Below, in pieces: positions 1-6,545 of a DNA stretch of 16,879 nucleotides. A program made the translations under genes and the position numbers. The DNA comes from JAUUZT01 sp964654015. Its GTDB lineage: Bacteria > Chloroflexota > Dehalococcoidia > GIF9 > AB-539-J10. The DNA lies in NCBI GenBank assembly GCA_964654015.1, contig CAZZHQ010000048.1, positions 1 to 16,879 on the forward strand, read 5' to 3'. Positions within the stretch are counted from its first letter, which is position 1, and every line of letters starts with the position of its first letter. Below the pieces are notes generated by a model, which had not been told where the DNA came from, did no database searches, and saw only the letters and a program-made list of their open reading frames with translations.

Positions 1-360
1 TACCCCTTTCAGAGTCTGGTTTTCCTTCTCAATAGCAATCATTGAATCATCGATTATTCTACCGATTGTCGGTTGTTTAGCATTTGCCTGAAGGTTTTCC
101 CAGCGGGCTACTTTCGGAACCCAGAAGATATTGGCGGCTGCATACTCATCCCTGTCCTCAGGGTCTGTGTACTCGGTTTCCCTGGCTGCTTCCAGTTGAT
201 TGTACTTCGATTGAAACGCATCCGAAATATACTTCAGGAAGATAAGACCTAACACCACATGCTTATAATCGGAAGCGTCCATATGGCCTCTAAGCGTATC
301 TGCCATATCCCACAGATGGCTCTCAAATCCGAGGTTCGCGCCATTGTTGTTATTGCTCAT
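1..360 (-). CDS. hsdM: Type I restriction-modification DNA methyltransferase subunit M, N-terminal part (runs off left edge)
   Basis: The minus-strand frame is open from ATG at 360 to the window edge, 120 codons with no stop. The protein begins MSNNNNGANLGFESHLWDMA and continues with LRGHMDASDYKHVVLGLIFL, then KYISDAF and DEYAAANIFWVP. This is the characteristic N-terminal helical domain of HsdM (HsdM_N), which packs against the specificity subunit HsdS. The catalytic SAM-binding and NPPY motifs would lie further left, outside the window. GGAG six bases before the ATG supports the start. The family role is N6-adenine methylation and, together with HsdS and HsdR, restriction of unmodified DNA. 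Whether hsdS and hsdR follow cannot be seen here. A methyltransferase of another N6-adenine system with the same N-domain is the only realistic alternative. Confidence 0.92.
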   Translation of the reverse strand, partial: MSNNNNGANLGFESHLWDMADTLRGHMDASDYKHVVLGLIFLKYISDAFQSKYNQLEAARETEYTDPEDRDEYAAANIFWVPKVARWENLQANAKQPTIGRIIDDSMIAIEKENQTLKGV

Positions 361-540
361 TTTATTCTCCAAAGAGTATTCCCCATTATTAAACACTATA
401 TTTGCCACTACCATTCTAGTATTGAAGAGTCTAAATAGCAATGCCTTTTCCATGCACAATAAAAGAAATATAAGGGTGCTAGTTGCATGTTTTTCTGTTG
501 CTTCATTTACTGTGGTGATTATTGGAGGTTATTGTCTGTG

Positions 541-815
541 GGATCGTATGCCCCTCTCGACTCACCACCCAGATTGCCACGCCACGGCGTGCCTCGCAAT
601 GACGAAAGAGAAGAATTCGCAGTGCGAATACCCGGGTAGATTCCTGCTACCTGCTTTCGCAGGCACAGGTTTAGCAGGAATACTAAATAAATGCTAAATC
701 CTAAGCTCTAAACACTAAACAAATTCAAAACTCCAATGTTCTAAATACTAAACTTACTGCCTCCATGGTCATGCCCGGTCTCTGTTATGTCATACTAGCG
801 GAAGCGGGTATCCAC
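541..815. repeat. Palindrome-rich intergenic repeat cluster in the 361-833 spacer
   Basis: The 470-base spacer between hsdM and the cyclase gene holds no convincing gene. It contains a run of perfect short palindromes: CACGCC-ac-GGCGTG (578-591), ATTCGC-agt-GCGAAT (615-629), and a nested structure in which ATTCCTGCTA (640-649) pairs with TAGCAGGAAT (672-681) around the inner hairpin CCTGC-tttc-GCAGG (650-663). After these comes an A-rich tract with recurring CTAAA/CTAAAC words (about 690-750), then a segment with the look of a GCGGAAGCGGG-type repeat (about 790-810). Such modules resemble dispersed REP-like intergenic repeats of environmental bacteria. That they are repeated elsewhere in this genome is inferred. 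Positions 361-540 show nothing recognisable beyond the hsdM ribosome binding site. Confidence 0.55.
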
Positions 816-833
816 ACCAATGCCAGCCTTATA

Positions 834-1511
834 CTATTCGATCTCGGCAAAGATGTTGGCGGGTGAGCCGTCCAGTCCCTTGAGCACCAGTGGTATGGCG
901 AAGACCCGCTTTATCTTTTTACCCAGCAGCGGGAAAAGATTGACGTCTTCAACCAGTGGTATACCGCGCGAACTGACTCCACGCTTTCCCAGCATGATAT
1001 TGTGCACCGGAGATTCCCCCGCAAAGATATCATCAGCCAGGTCAACACATCCGAAGTCCATAGCCAGACCCCTGAGACGAGTCTCTTCGATGATGAACTT
1101 CGCTGCCTCGACAGTAAATGGAGAATAATGCAGCATATAGTCACCGGGGTTGCTCTCCCTCATCAGGGAAGCACCACTGAAGACCAGTAACAGGTCGCTG
1201 TCATCATCCTCTGTGAAAAAGGGCTCGATATCCGAGCGGTCGATGACGGAACCCGGTCGATTCCTTACGTCTATGAGTTTTGGTCGACTAAATATGTAAT
1301 CGTCCAGGCTCAGTTTATCGATGGTTATGCCCTCGGGATTAAAATGAAAAGGGGCATCCATGTGGGTGCCGTGGTGCGTCAGCAGATGGCACATGGTCAC
1401 GTTGTTGACGTCGCCTCGGGCTGTTCTCCTCACCGGTTCGAACTTTACCTTAGGATTCTTTCCGAAGACCGGTGTGTCCTCGGAAAGAGGGTACGTTAAA
1501 CTTATAAACAT
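834..1511 (-). CDS. Cyclase-family metal-dependent hydrolase (kynurenine formamidase-like fold)
   Basis: The 225-residue protein belongs to the cyclase family (PF04199), metal-dependent hydrolases that include KynB kynurenine formamidase and isatin hydrolase. The signature HxGTHxDAPxH is seen as HHGTHMDAPFH at residues 46-56, with H46, H50 and D52 expected to bind the metal. The other conserved elements are present: a late His (H170 in SPVHNIML), Glu188 in IPLVEDVNL, and the closing GLDGSPANIFAEI. The length is normal for the family. GGAG six bases upstream supports the ATG at 1511. The substrate cannot be read from sequence: hydrolysis of an amide or cyclic carboxylic ester is typical of relatives, and kynurenine genes are absent nearby. 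It is separated by about 100 bases from the methyltransferase on the same strand. Confidence 0.88.
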   Translation of the reverse strand: MFISLTYPLSEDTPVFGKNPKVKFEPVRRTARGDVNNVTMCHLLTHHGTHMDAPFHFNPEGITIDKLSLDDYIFSRPKLIDVRNRPGSVIDRSDIEPFFTEDDDSDLLLVFSGASLMRESNPGDYMLHYSPFTVEAAKFIIEETRLRGLAMDFGCVDLADDIFAGESPVHNIMLGKRGVSSRGIPLVEDVNLFPLLGKKIKRVFAIPLVLKGLDGSPANIFAEIE

Positions 1512-1614
1512 ATCTATCTCCTTTCAGATATAGCAGCTCTCAAGGCTGCCATTTTGCATAGTTGAGTGTAGTATAAATGCTTTATAGTTAGCAAGGGGCA
1601 GGGACAGGCTGGCT

Positions 1615-2208
1615 TTACCGTGGTTGATGATTTGTTCCTGGCAGGAACTGTTGCTTGCTGTAATTAATCACACGCCCTTTTTCTATGCCGCCATCGTGCA
1701 TCATCTGTAAATCCCTGTATTCTATTTCCTGGCGGAAATTGGCGTCCGCTATTTCTCTTTCTATATCTGCCAGTTTCGGCTCCATATATGCGTCGAGATG
1801 TGTGGGGGACAGGGAAAGCATTCCACCGGGTCTGAGCACCCGCCATAGTTCAGCCAGCAGTTTTCTTCTTTCACTTTCAAGCGGGTAAAAATAGTGGTGC
1901 AGGACATCATAGAGAAGTACCGCATCAACGGACTCGTTATCCAGAGGGATGGTTGATTTACCGTTTGCATCCAGGCTGACTATATTCTTCAAGCCCATTG
2001 ATTTCGCCCGGCTGACTAATCGCTCCATCTCCATCCTGTCTTTCTCCAGGACAAATACCTGGTATTGTTCCCCGATTACCTTTGCAATGGGAATGGCGTA
2101 GGAACCAGAGCCACAGCCGAAATCCAGCACTGTCTGCCCCTTTTTAAAGCCGGCGCGCTTGAGGGTGTTTTCCCCATTGTATTGAAACCATTTATCGTTG
2201 TTACTCAT
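1615..2208 (-). CDS. Class I SAM-dependent methyltransferase
   Basis: The 197-residue protein is a Rossmann-fold methyltransferase. Motif I, VLDFGCGSGSY, lies at residues 27-37. The acidic residue closing strand 2 is E55 in VLEKD. The motif IV region is VDAVLLYDVLHH (94-105), followed by LRPGG (125-129), the usual post-strand-4 turn. The best family description is the Methyltransf_11/25 type of small-molecule methyltransferase; the substrate is unknown. An in-frame stop directly precedes the ATG at 2208, so the protein cannot extend upstream, although no strong ribosome binding site is visible. The C-terminal end is short compared with many relatives, so there may be no separate substrate domain. 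A 5-bp hairpin (GCTGG-aaaaa-CCAGC, 2219-2233) lies just upstream. Confidence 0.85.
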   Translation of the reverse strand: MSNNDKWFQYNGENTLKRAGFKKGQTVLDFGCGSGSYAIPIAKVIGEQYQVFVLEKDRMEMERLVSRAKSMGLKNIVSLDANGKSTIPLDNESVDAVLLYDVLHHYFYPLESERRKLLAELWRVLRPGGMLSLSPTHLDAYMEPKLADIEREIADANFRQEIEYRDLQMMHDGGIEKGRVINYSKQQFLPGTNHQPR

Positions 2209-2298
2209 TTATAGCCAGGCTGGAAAAACCAGCGTGTTTATCTTAAACTCCATGCTATGAAGATGCAACAGTATGTTGTTTTTGGTTCCGTTCCAAAG

Positions 2299-2550
2299 TT
2301 ATTGGTAGGTATATTTAGGCACACTGGAACCAAATGTGAGTTTACCCGCATCCCATTTTTTACCACGTTCTAGCCATTCCCTAACCCCACCATGATGCGA
2401 ACAAGTCCCTCGACAATGGTCACTGTAGCTAACATGCCCATCGTTACAGATAGCAGTAGGCGATTTACAGGATATACAACCAAGTAGTGTTACAGAAAGT
2501 ATCACTAATATTAGAAGTATTAATAATATCCTCAGCCTTTTATTGGACAT
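2299..2550 (-). CDS. Small DUF3761-like lipoprotein
   Basis: The 83-residue protein opens with a basic start (SNKRLR), a strongly hydrophobic stretch (residues 8-23) and the lipobox LLGC with Cys25, so it should be exported and lipid-anchored. The remaining 58 residues carry CNDGHVSYSDHCRGTCSHHG, the Cys/His pattern of the DUF3761 family (CxDGxxSxSxHxxGTCSHHGGVxxW). Its function is not established; the Cys and His residues could bind metal or form disulfides. A weak ribosome binding site precedes the ATG. It lies downstream of, and on the same strand as, the 36-codon gene at 2612-2722, and the two could share the promoter at 2813-2840. TATAAT at 2569-2564 (minus) could also give it its own promoter, but no good -35 is visible. 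Confidence 0.72.
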   Translation of the reverse strand: MSNKRLRILLILLILVILSVTLLGCISCKSPTAICNDGHVSYSDHCRGTCSHHGGVREWLERGKKWDAGKLTFGSSVPKYTYQ

Positions 2551-2585
2551 TAATCTTGCTAGTATTATAAAGATTTGTTACTATG

Positions 2586-2806
2586 GGTAGCACGGTTTCA
2601 GATTTCCCCGTTTAGTTAGATGTAGAACGACAGTGTCGTTTTACGCTAACTTTGCCACTGGCAGTTTTCCTGACGTGAGACTTTACAGGTACTATCTTTT
2701 TCCCTTCATTGGTTTTTGCCAATTTCAACACCTCCTTTCCGAGGCTGTAGCCTCAAGCTGTTAAAGACTCACAACCTAGAATTCGGTGTTTGGGAACCGT
2801 GCTACC
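2586..2806. repeat. 12-bp perfect inverted repeat enclosing a 221-base interval
   Basis: GGTAGCACGGTT at 2586-2597 is exactly complementary to AACCGTGCTACC at 2795-2806. The interval between holds a complete short gene (2612-2722) with its ribosome binding site, and a second small palindrome, GAGGCT-gt-AGCCTC (2741-2754), just before that site. No target-site duplication is visible at the outer edges. Two readings fit: terminal repeats of a tiny mobile cassette, or the paired 5' and 3' ends of a structured transcript. The second is suggested by the outward edge at 2806 lying seven bases past a -10 box on the minus strand. The pairing is seen directly; its role is inferred. Confidence 0.6.
2612..2722 (-). 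CDS. 36-residue basic protein with internal VxVKxHxRxT repeat, TTG start
   Basis: The frame starts with TTG at 2722 behind a very strong ribosome binding site (AAGGAGGTG, GGAGG eight bases before the start) and ends with TAA at 2612. The protein is strongly basic and contains two copies of one motif separated by ASGK: VPVKSHVRKT (residues 11-20) and VSVKRHCRST (25-34). Similar VxVxxHxR motifs recur in small uncharacterised proteins of bacteria, archaea and phages, often near DUF3761 proteins. This is from memory and gives no biochemical role. Codon usage and the repeated motif argue that the frame is translated despite its length. It lies between 12-bp inverted repeats and has a good promoter at 2813-2840. 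The next gene on the strand is the DUF3761-like lipoprotein. Confidence 0.6.
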   Translation of the reverse strand: MAKTNEGKKIVPVKSHVRKTASGKVSVKRHCRSTSN

Positions 2807-2812
2807 AATTCC

Positions 2813-2840
2813 ATTCTACCACTGAAATATTAGGTGTCAA
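2813..2840 (-). promoter_or_regulatory. Leftward promoter, TTGACA-N16-TAGAAT
   Basis: Read on the minus strand, TTGACA (2840-2835) is followed after 16 bases by TAGAAT (2818-2813), a near-consensus housekeeping promoter. Transcription would start near 2806, exactly at the edge of the inverted repeat, and run into the 36-codon gene. The -35 hexamer is part of the first copy of the 18-bp direct repeat, so a repressor bound there would block it. Confidence 0.55.
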
Positions 2841-2880
2841 GGCAAAATACCTGTTGCTGTCAAGGCAAAATACCTTGACA
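2835..2880. repeat. Operator-like tandem repeat: 18-bp direct repeat, period 23, with perfect dyad
   Basis: TGTCAAGGCAAAATACCT occurs at 2835-2852 and again at 2858-2875, a spacing of 23 bases or about two helical turns. The second copy extends into a perfect dyad, TGTCAAGG-caaaata-CCTTGACA (2858-2880). The first copy keeps only part of the right arm. The outer TGTCAA and TTGACA hexamers double as the -35 boxes of two divergent promoters. This architecture is typical of a site for a dimeric regulator controlling both units. No regulator gene of a recognisable family is adjacent. Confidence 0.6.
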
Positions 2881-2903
2881 ATTTAATCAGTATAATGCAT
2901 ATT
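2875..2903 (+). promoter_or_regulatory. Rightward promoter for the SDH-fold protease operon, TTGACA-N17-CATATT
   Basis: The right arm of the dyad supplies a consensus TTGACA (2875-2880), followed after 17 bases by CATATT (2898-2903). A perfect TATAAT also lies at 2891-2896 but only ten bases from that -35, so it would need another -35. Either would drive the gene at 2970. Confidence 0.45.
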
Positions 2904-2969
2904 CTATATACGGTAGGTAGTAATTACATAAATGAAGGCTGCTTTAACAAAGTAGTATGGTAAGTAAGA

Positions 2970-3875
2970 ATGGTTGATACACCACCTCAGAATGCTAATG
3001 AATTCATTGAAAAACGACTTGAGGAATGTGCTTTAGCTATTGAGAATAGTGACTTCAAAGCAGATGTGCTGTCATTAAATGGTCCTCTTTTTATGGGAGT
3101 TGACGATATACTTCGTAACATAATCGAAGCGAAAAGAATAGCCTTTCCAAATAGAAAAAGTCTAGTGGTTATTCTGACGACTACTGGTGGCTATATTGAG
3201 CCAGTTCATCGAATAGTAGACACTTTTCGCCATCATTATAAGTATGTTGATTTCATAATTCCCAACTATGCTTACTCAGCGGGGACTGTATTAGCTATGT
3301 CAGGTGATGCTATATACATGGATTATTATTCTCGGCTCGGTCTGATAGATCCCCAAGTTGAAACATTAAGTGGGCGACAAGTATCAGCATTAGGGTATCT
3401 AAAACAATGGGAACGATTGTTGGATAAAGCTAAAAATATGAAACTCACCATAACAGAAGCCCAACTTATGATTGATGGTTTTGACCAAGCTGAACTATAT
3501 AAGTTTGAGCAGGAAAGGGAATTGTCAATCGAATTATTAAAAGAATGGCTTGTAAAATATAAGTTTAAGAACTGGAAAATAACTAAAACTAGAGGATTGA
3601 AGGTTACTCAAAAGATGAGGAAACAGAGAGCAGCCACAATTGCCAAAGAGCTTAATAACACAGAAAAATGGCACACTCATGGTCATGGAATTTCAATGGA
3701 TGTTTTACAGAGAGACCTAAAGTTAATCATTGATGATTATGGTCAAAACCATGAGCTTAGCATGAAAATACAAAGTTACCACAATTTACTATCAGACTAT
3801 ATGGTAAAACGTGGTAATACTGGTATAATACATGTAGCCAATTCATATATACCATATTTATCGAGAGAGGGATAG
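2970..3875 (+). CDS. SDH-family ClpP-fold serine protease
   Basis: The 301-residue protein matches the SDH/serine-dehydrogenase-proteinase family (PF01972), which shares the ClpP/crotonase fold with SppA. Residues 66-78 (VVILTTTGGYIEP) give the oxyanion-hole glycines G73-G74. NYAYSAGTVLAMSGD (99-113) holds the probable nucleophile Ser103, and LGLIDPQV (123-130) is the family's LGPIDPQ element. The C-terminal WHTHGHG (234-240) resembles the conserved histidine segment of relatives. No signal peptide or membrane helix is seen before the catalytic core, so it is probably cytosolic. The substrate is unknown. The ribosome binding site is weak (GTAAG). It forms a two-gene unit with the gene at 3878. 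Base composition is clearly more AT-rich than in the MR/MLE genes, consistent with transfer. Confidence 0.82.
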   Translation: MVDTPPQNANEFIEKRLEECALAIENSDFKADVLSLNGPLFMGVDDILRNIIEAKRIAFPNRKSLVVILTTTGGYIEPVHRIVDTFRHHYKYVDFIIPNYAYSAGTVLAMSGDAIYMDYYSRLGLIDPQVETLSGRQVSALGYLKQWERLLDKAKNMKLTITEAQLMIDGFDQAELYKFEQERELSIELLKEWLVKYKFKNWKITKTRGLKVTQKMRKQRAATIAKELNNTEKWHTHGHGISMDVLQRDLKLIIDDYGQNHELSMKIQSYHNLLSDYMVKRGNTGIIHVANSYIPYLSREG

Positions 3876-3877
3876 TT

Positions 3878-4099
3878 ATGAGTGTACATCTCACAAAAGA
3901 AAAAATTTTAGCCTTGAACCCTCATATAGACGAAGAGGAACTTAAAGCAATGCAAAGAATACTTAAAAAGATTCGTACTGTGAAAGGTCGCAAGAATCGT
4001 CATAACCTAGTACCACCTTTTGAACGTCCACGTGTGACCGTTGGGGAGAGTGATAAAAAAGACTCCCGAACAGTAATTTTACAATACTCCAAGAAATAA
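3878..4099 (+). CDS. Small basic protein of unknown function, partner of the SDH-fold protease
   Basis: The 73-residue protein is not recognised. Residues 1-34 look helical with mixed charge (KEKILAL, DEEELKAMQRILKKIR). A strongly basic stretch follows (TVKGRKNRHN, 34-43), then a proline-rich linker (VPPFERPRV) and a C-terminal strand-like end (RTVILQYSK). It starts two bases after the protease stop, with GAGAGAGGG serving as ribosome binding site inside the end of the protease gene, so co-translation is likely. A role as adaptor, regulator or substrate of the protease is a guess from position only. No membrane segment or cysteine pattern is present. Confidence 0.65.
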   Translation: MSVHLTKEKILALNPHIDEEELKAMQRILKKIRTVKGRKNRHNLVPPFERPRVTVGESDKKDSRTVILQYSKK

Positions 4100-4206
4100 T
4101 ATTTATCCATCTTCACGTACCAAAACAGTACACTTTTACAGCTACTGTAAGTTCAATTATCTTTAACATTAAAATCTCACATAACCAGCAACTTTGGAAC
4201 GGTACC

Positions 4207-4235
4207 TTGTTTTTTAAATGAGTGCGCTATGATTA
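4207..4235 (+). promoter_or_regulatory. Promoter-like block shared with the second MR/MLE paralog
   Basis: TTGTTT (4207-4212) and TATGAT (4228-4233) are separated by 15 bases. The same arrangement lies before the second paralog at 12989-13017, with 25 of 29 positions identical and a shared core GTGCGCTATGATTA. The 15-base spacer is short for sigma-70, so the hexamers may be coincidental within a conserved regulatory site. The rest of the 4100-4320 spacer holds a small dyad TTACAG-cta-CTGTAA (4136-4150) and an imperfect stem around 4241-4266. Neither has a T-tract. Confidence 0.45.
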
Positions 4236-4320
4236 TGCAAGTATCAGCCCGCGGAGGCTGGCATACATGGGTAACAATCATGGTGTTATATAATTCACTG
4301 CGAAATATGAGGAGGGACTT

Positions 4321-5466
4321 ATGAAAATAACAGATGTGAGACTATCCGACCCTGTTTATATTCCTACCATACAAATGGCTGATGCCATAAATATTCTCCC
4401 TACCACTACCACTTACACATTTCTTCAAGTTTTCACCGACGAGGGCATAACCGGAATTGGGCCGACTCGTGGAGGGGCGCTTAGCAAAGTGCTCATTGAA
4501 GATATGTTGACGCCCTATGTTATCGGTGAGGATCCCCTCAATAACGAGAGGATATGGGAGAAAATGTACTGGGCTTCACTGCAATATGGTAGAAGGGGCG
4601 CGGCGGTATCAGCTATTAGCGCAATAGATATAGCGATATGGGACCTCAAGGGGAAAATCCTTAACCAGCCGGTACACAGGTTGCTAGGTGGCCACCGGGA
4701 TACTGTCCCGTCATACGGAAGCGGCATAAACCTCAACTACACGCGGGAAGAGCTTGTCAAAGAGATGACCGACTACGTAGAGAGCGGGTTCAAGATAGTC
4801 AAAATGAAGATTGGCAGAAGGGACCCGGTCGATGACCTGGAAAGGGTTAAGCTGGTCAGAGACGCAATAGGCCCTAATGTAGACCTGGCCCTGGATGTGA
4901 ACAATGGCTGGAGTATTCAAACGGCGATAAGAATGGCAAAGAAACTGGAGGAATATGACATCTACTGGCTTGAGGAGCCAATCCTGTCCGATGAGATAGA
5001 CAATCTGGCCAAGCTGGCTAGTGAGACGAGTATCCCCATAGCCGTCGGGGAGAACCACTATACGAAGTGGGAGTTCAAGGAACTGATGGAGCGAGGGGCC
5101 GTGGAGATAGTCCAGGCCGATATAGAGAAATGTGGGGGCGTGACTGAGTTCATAAAGATTGCAGCGATGGCCGACGCATACGGCTTACCTGTCTGCCCGC
5201 ATCACACAGAGTATGTTGACGTACCACTGGTTGCGGCGATTCCCAACGGATTATTTCATGAGTACATCAGCGCATGGTTTGTCCCGATGGGGCAGATCTT
5301 CGTAGACCCGATAAAGCCTGAGAACGGTGAAATCTCACCCTCGAACAAGCCGGGCTTCGGAATAGAACTGAGCGAAGAAGCTGTCAAGAGATTCAGGGAA
5401 AAGCCAGCCCCGGAGAAACTCAGTCACCCTGTTAAGAAAGGATGGCGCTGGCCCCCCTATCTATAG
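4321..5466 (+). CDS. Mandelate racemase/muconate lactonizing enzyme family protein, paralog 1
   Basis: The 381-residue enolase-superfamily enzyme has an N-terminal capping domain (about 1-125) and a TIM-barrel domain. Catalytic residues fit the MR subgroup: KMK at 161-163 (KxK bases), metal ligands D192 (LALDVNNGW), E218 (WLEEP) and E244 (AVGEN), and the Asp-His dyad D267 (QADIEK) and H294 (CPHH). Such enzymes abstract the alpha-proton of a carboxylate; sugar-acid dehydration is the commonest outcome, but the substrate cannot be assigned. Start: GGAGG five bases before the ATG. The C-terminal VKKGWRWPPYL is shared with the gene remnant ending at 12935. Only the 29-bp promoter block and protein homology link it to paralog 2 at 13050. 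Confidence 0.93.
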   Translation: MKITDVRLSDPVYIPTIQMADAINILPTTTTYTFLQVFTDEGITGIGPTRGGALSKVLIEDMLTPYVIGEDPLNNERIWEKMYWASLQYGRRGAAVSAISAIDIAIWDLKGKILNQPVHRLLGGHRDTVPSYGSGINLNYTREELVKEMTDYVESGFKIVKMKIGRRDPVDDLERVKLVRDAIGPNVDLALDVNNGWSIQTAIRMAKKLEEYDIYWLEEPILSDEIDNLAKLASETSIPIAVGENHYTKWEFKELMERGAVEIVQADIEKCGGVTEFIKIAAMADAYGLPVCPHHTEYVDVPLVAAIPNGLFHEYISAWFVPMGQIFVDPIKPENGEISPSNKPGFGIELSEEAVKRFREKPAPEKLSHPVKKGWRWPPYL

Positions 5467-5471
5467 GGAGC
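5431..5471 (+). repeat. Left copy of 41-bp direct repeat flanking the ATP synthase segment
   Basis: This block spans the last eleven codons, the stop and five bases after paralog 1. It matches 12900-12940 at 39 of 41 positions, while the coding sequence just upstream is only about 70 percent identical between the two copies. The match ends abruptly on the right, where the flanks become TGAGG and ATCTT. Confidence 0.75.
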
Positions 5472-5581
5472 TGAGGTGGACCCTATTGTTAGTACGGAAT
5501 ATGGTCGATATTAAGATTGGAGCCTGCTAGCCTGAAAGGCTCTGATGTTAAGGACCATGAGTATTACCCATGTAACTCAGC

Positions 5582-6037
5582 TTATGCAGGGTTCTGTTTG
5601 GTCATCTGTTCGTAATGCTGTATCGTTATGTATACACCATAATCAAATAGAAGTACCACCCGATTAATACTATCTACTGCCTGATGCATATCAAAAACAT
5701 TCATAAATAGTGCCTGGACTTCAGCAGAAAGCCAGATATGCCTTCTCATCAAGGTTAAACAATAAACAGACTCGCAAAGTGGTATTCCTTCGGTATATAA
5801 GACTTTGGCATAGCTTGAAAAGCATGGTATAGATGCTTCAAAAACGCTTTCGCTATGATAAATATTTTTTAGACTTTTATAACAGTTAATTACTGCTGGG
5901 AAATATTTGCCTTCCTCGAGGTTATGAAACGAGGGAGTCCTTCTGTTTGTTCTTATTGCCTTACACCATTGTTCTGCAATTTTTTCAGGATGACGCTCAG
6001 TAAAGTCAAGCAGCTTATCTGCAAATATCTGATACAT
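5582..6037 (-). CDS. RsbRD N-terminal-domain protein (stand-alone sensor-like)
   Basis: The 151-residue helical protein resembles the N-terminal domain of RsbRD-type co-antagonists (PF14361), a globin-like sensing fold found in stressosome and two-component proteins. FTERHPEKIAEQWCKAI near residue 12, followed by RTPSFHNL, and the later MRRHIW and SINRVVLLFDYG are typical of it. No STAS, kinase or output domain follows, so it would act as a free sensor or partner protein. A GAGGGGG ribosome binding site lies about ten bases before the ATG. It is on the ATP synthase strand, 109 bases after atpC, and no clear terminator separates them, so read-through from the operon is possible. It converges with paralog 1. 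Assignment is by pattern memory. Confidence 0.7.
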   Translation of the reverse strand: MYQIFADKLLDFTERHPEKIAEQWCKAIRTNRRTPSFHNLEEGKYFPAVINCYKSLKNIYHSESVFEASIPCFSSYAKVLYTEGIPLCESVYCLTLMRRHIWLSAEVQALFMNVFDMHQAVDSINRVVLLFDYGVYITIQHYEQMTKQNPA

Positions 6038-6146
6038 ATTTTATTACCCCCTCACCCTTTATTTTTCCCATATCTGCACGTAAGACTTCAAACTCACCAT
6101 ATAATAATCGATAATAATTTTTAATGAAACTTCACTTTTAGTTCTT

Positions 6147-6545
6147 TCATCTCTTAGTTATCTTTAACCTTGCTAAAGAGCGCTTTAAAGCTACCTCAGC
6201 AGTAGTTACACTTGATTGGGACGGTTTCGTTTTGAGAATTTCCTCGGCACGTTTTCTTGCTTCCTCTGCGCGAGCTACGTTAATATCTTTAGCATATTCA
6301 TAAGCATCGGCTAAAATAATAACTTTATCATGACGCACCTCAAGAAAACCACCCAGCAATGCAAGCACCTGTTTTGTGTCATCTTTTTTTATCACAAGTT
6401 CTCCAGGCTGCAGGACAGTCATAAAAGGGGCGTGATGAGGAAGAATTGTAAACTGTCCATCGAATCCCCAGGCAGTCAGCATAGTGACATCTTCAGAAAA
6501 ACCAACTTTATCAGCGGTAACAATTTCCAGTCTAAACGTAGTCAT
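6147..6545 (-). CDS. atpC: ATP synthase F1 epsilon subunit
   Basis: This is a 132-residue epsilon subunit, part of the central rotor stalk. Residues 1-85 form the beta-sandwich (ILPHHAPFMTVLQPGEL, then LLGGFLEV). The rest is the C-terminal helical pair (ARAEEARKRAEEIL and VALKRSLARLK), which in relatives can brake ATP hydrolysis. I chose the ATG at 6545, whose A is also the last base of the atpD stop (TGATG), with GGAGAGGG upstream. A TTG one codon earlier is possible but adds nothing. Length is normal. It is the last gene of the operon. Confidence 0.95.
   Translation of the reverse strand: MTTFRLEIVTADKVGFSEDVTMLTAWGFDGQFTILPHHAPFMTVLQPGELVIKKDDTKQVLALLGGFLEVRHDKVIILADAYEYAKDINVARAEEARKRAEEILKTKPSQSSVTTAEVALKRSLARLKITKR

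Noticed and set aside
344..697. 117-codon plus-strand frame across the palindromic spacer
   Set aside because: It starts inside hsdM on the other strand, runs through the repeat modules, has no ribosome binding site and shows no protein family features.
2586..2806. tmRNA, based on complementary ends of a transcript containing a short frame
   Set aside because: It is too short, lacks a tRNA-like acceptor end and CCA, and the encoded peptide is not a degradation tag.
2835..2880. Two-unit CRISPR-like array
   Set aside because: There are only two repeats with a five-base gap and no spacers; the dyad and promoter overlap fit an operator instead.
2957..2977. Seven-codon upstream frame overlapping the start of the SDH-fold protease gene
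   Set aside because: ATG-GTA-AGT-AAG-AAT-GGT-TGA has no ribosome binding site of its own, and such frames arise by chance. Attenuation is possible but unsupported.
4136..4150. TTACAG-cta-CTGTAA as terminator of the protease operon
   Set aside because: The stem is only six AT-rich pairs and has no T-tract after it.
6101..6118. ATAATAAT-CG-ATAATAAT as a palindromic regulatory site after atpC
   Set aside because: It is a direct repeat in AT-rich sequence; only the central ATCGAT is palindromic, and no function is indicated.
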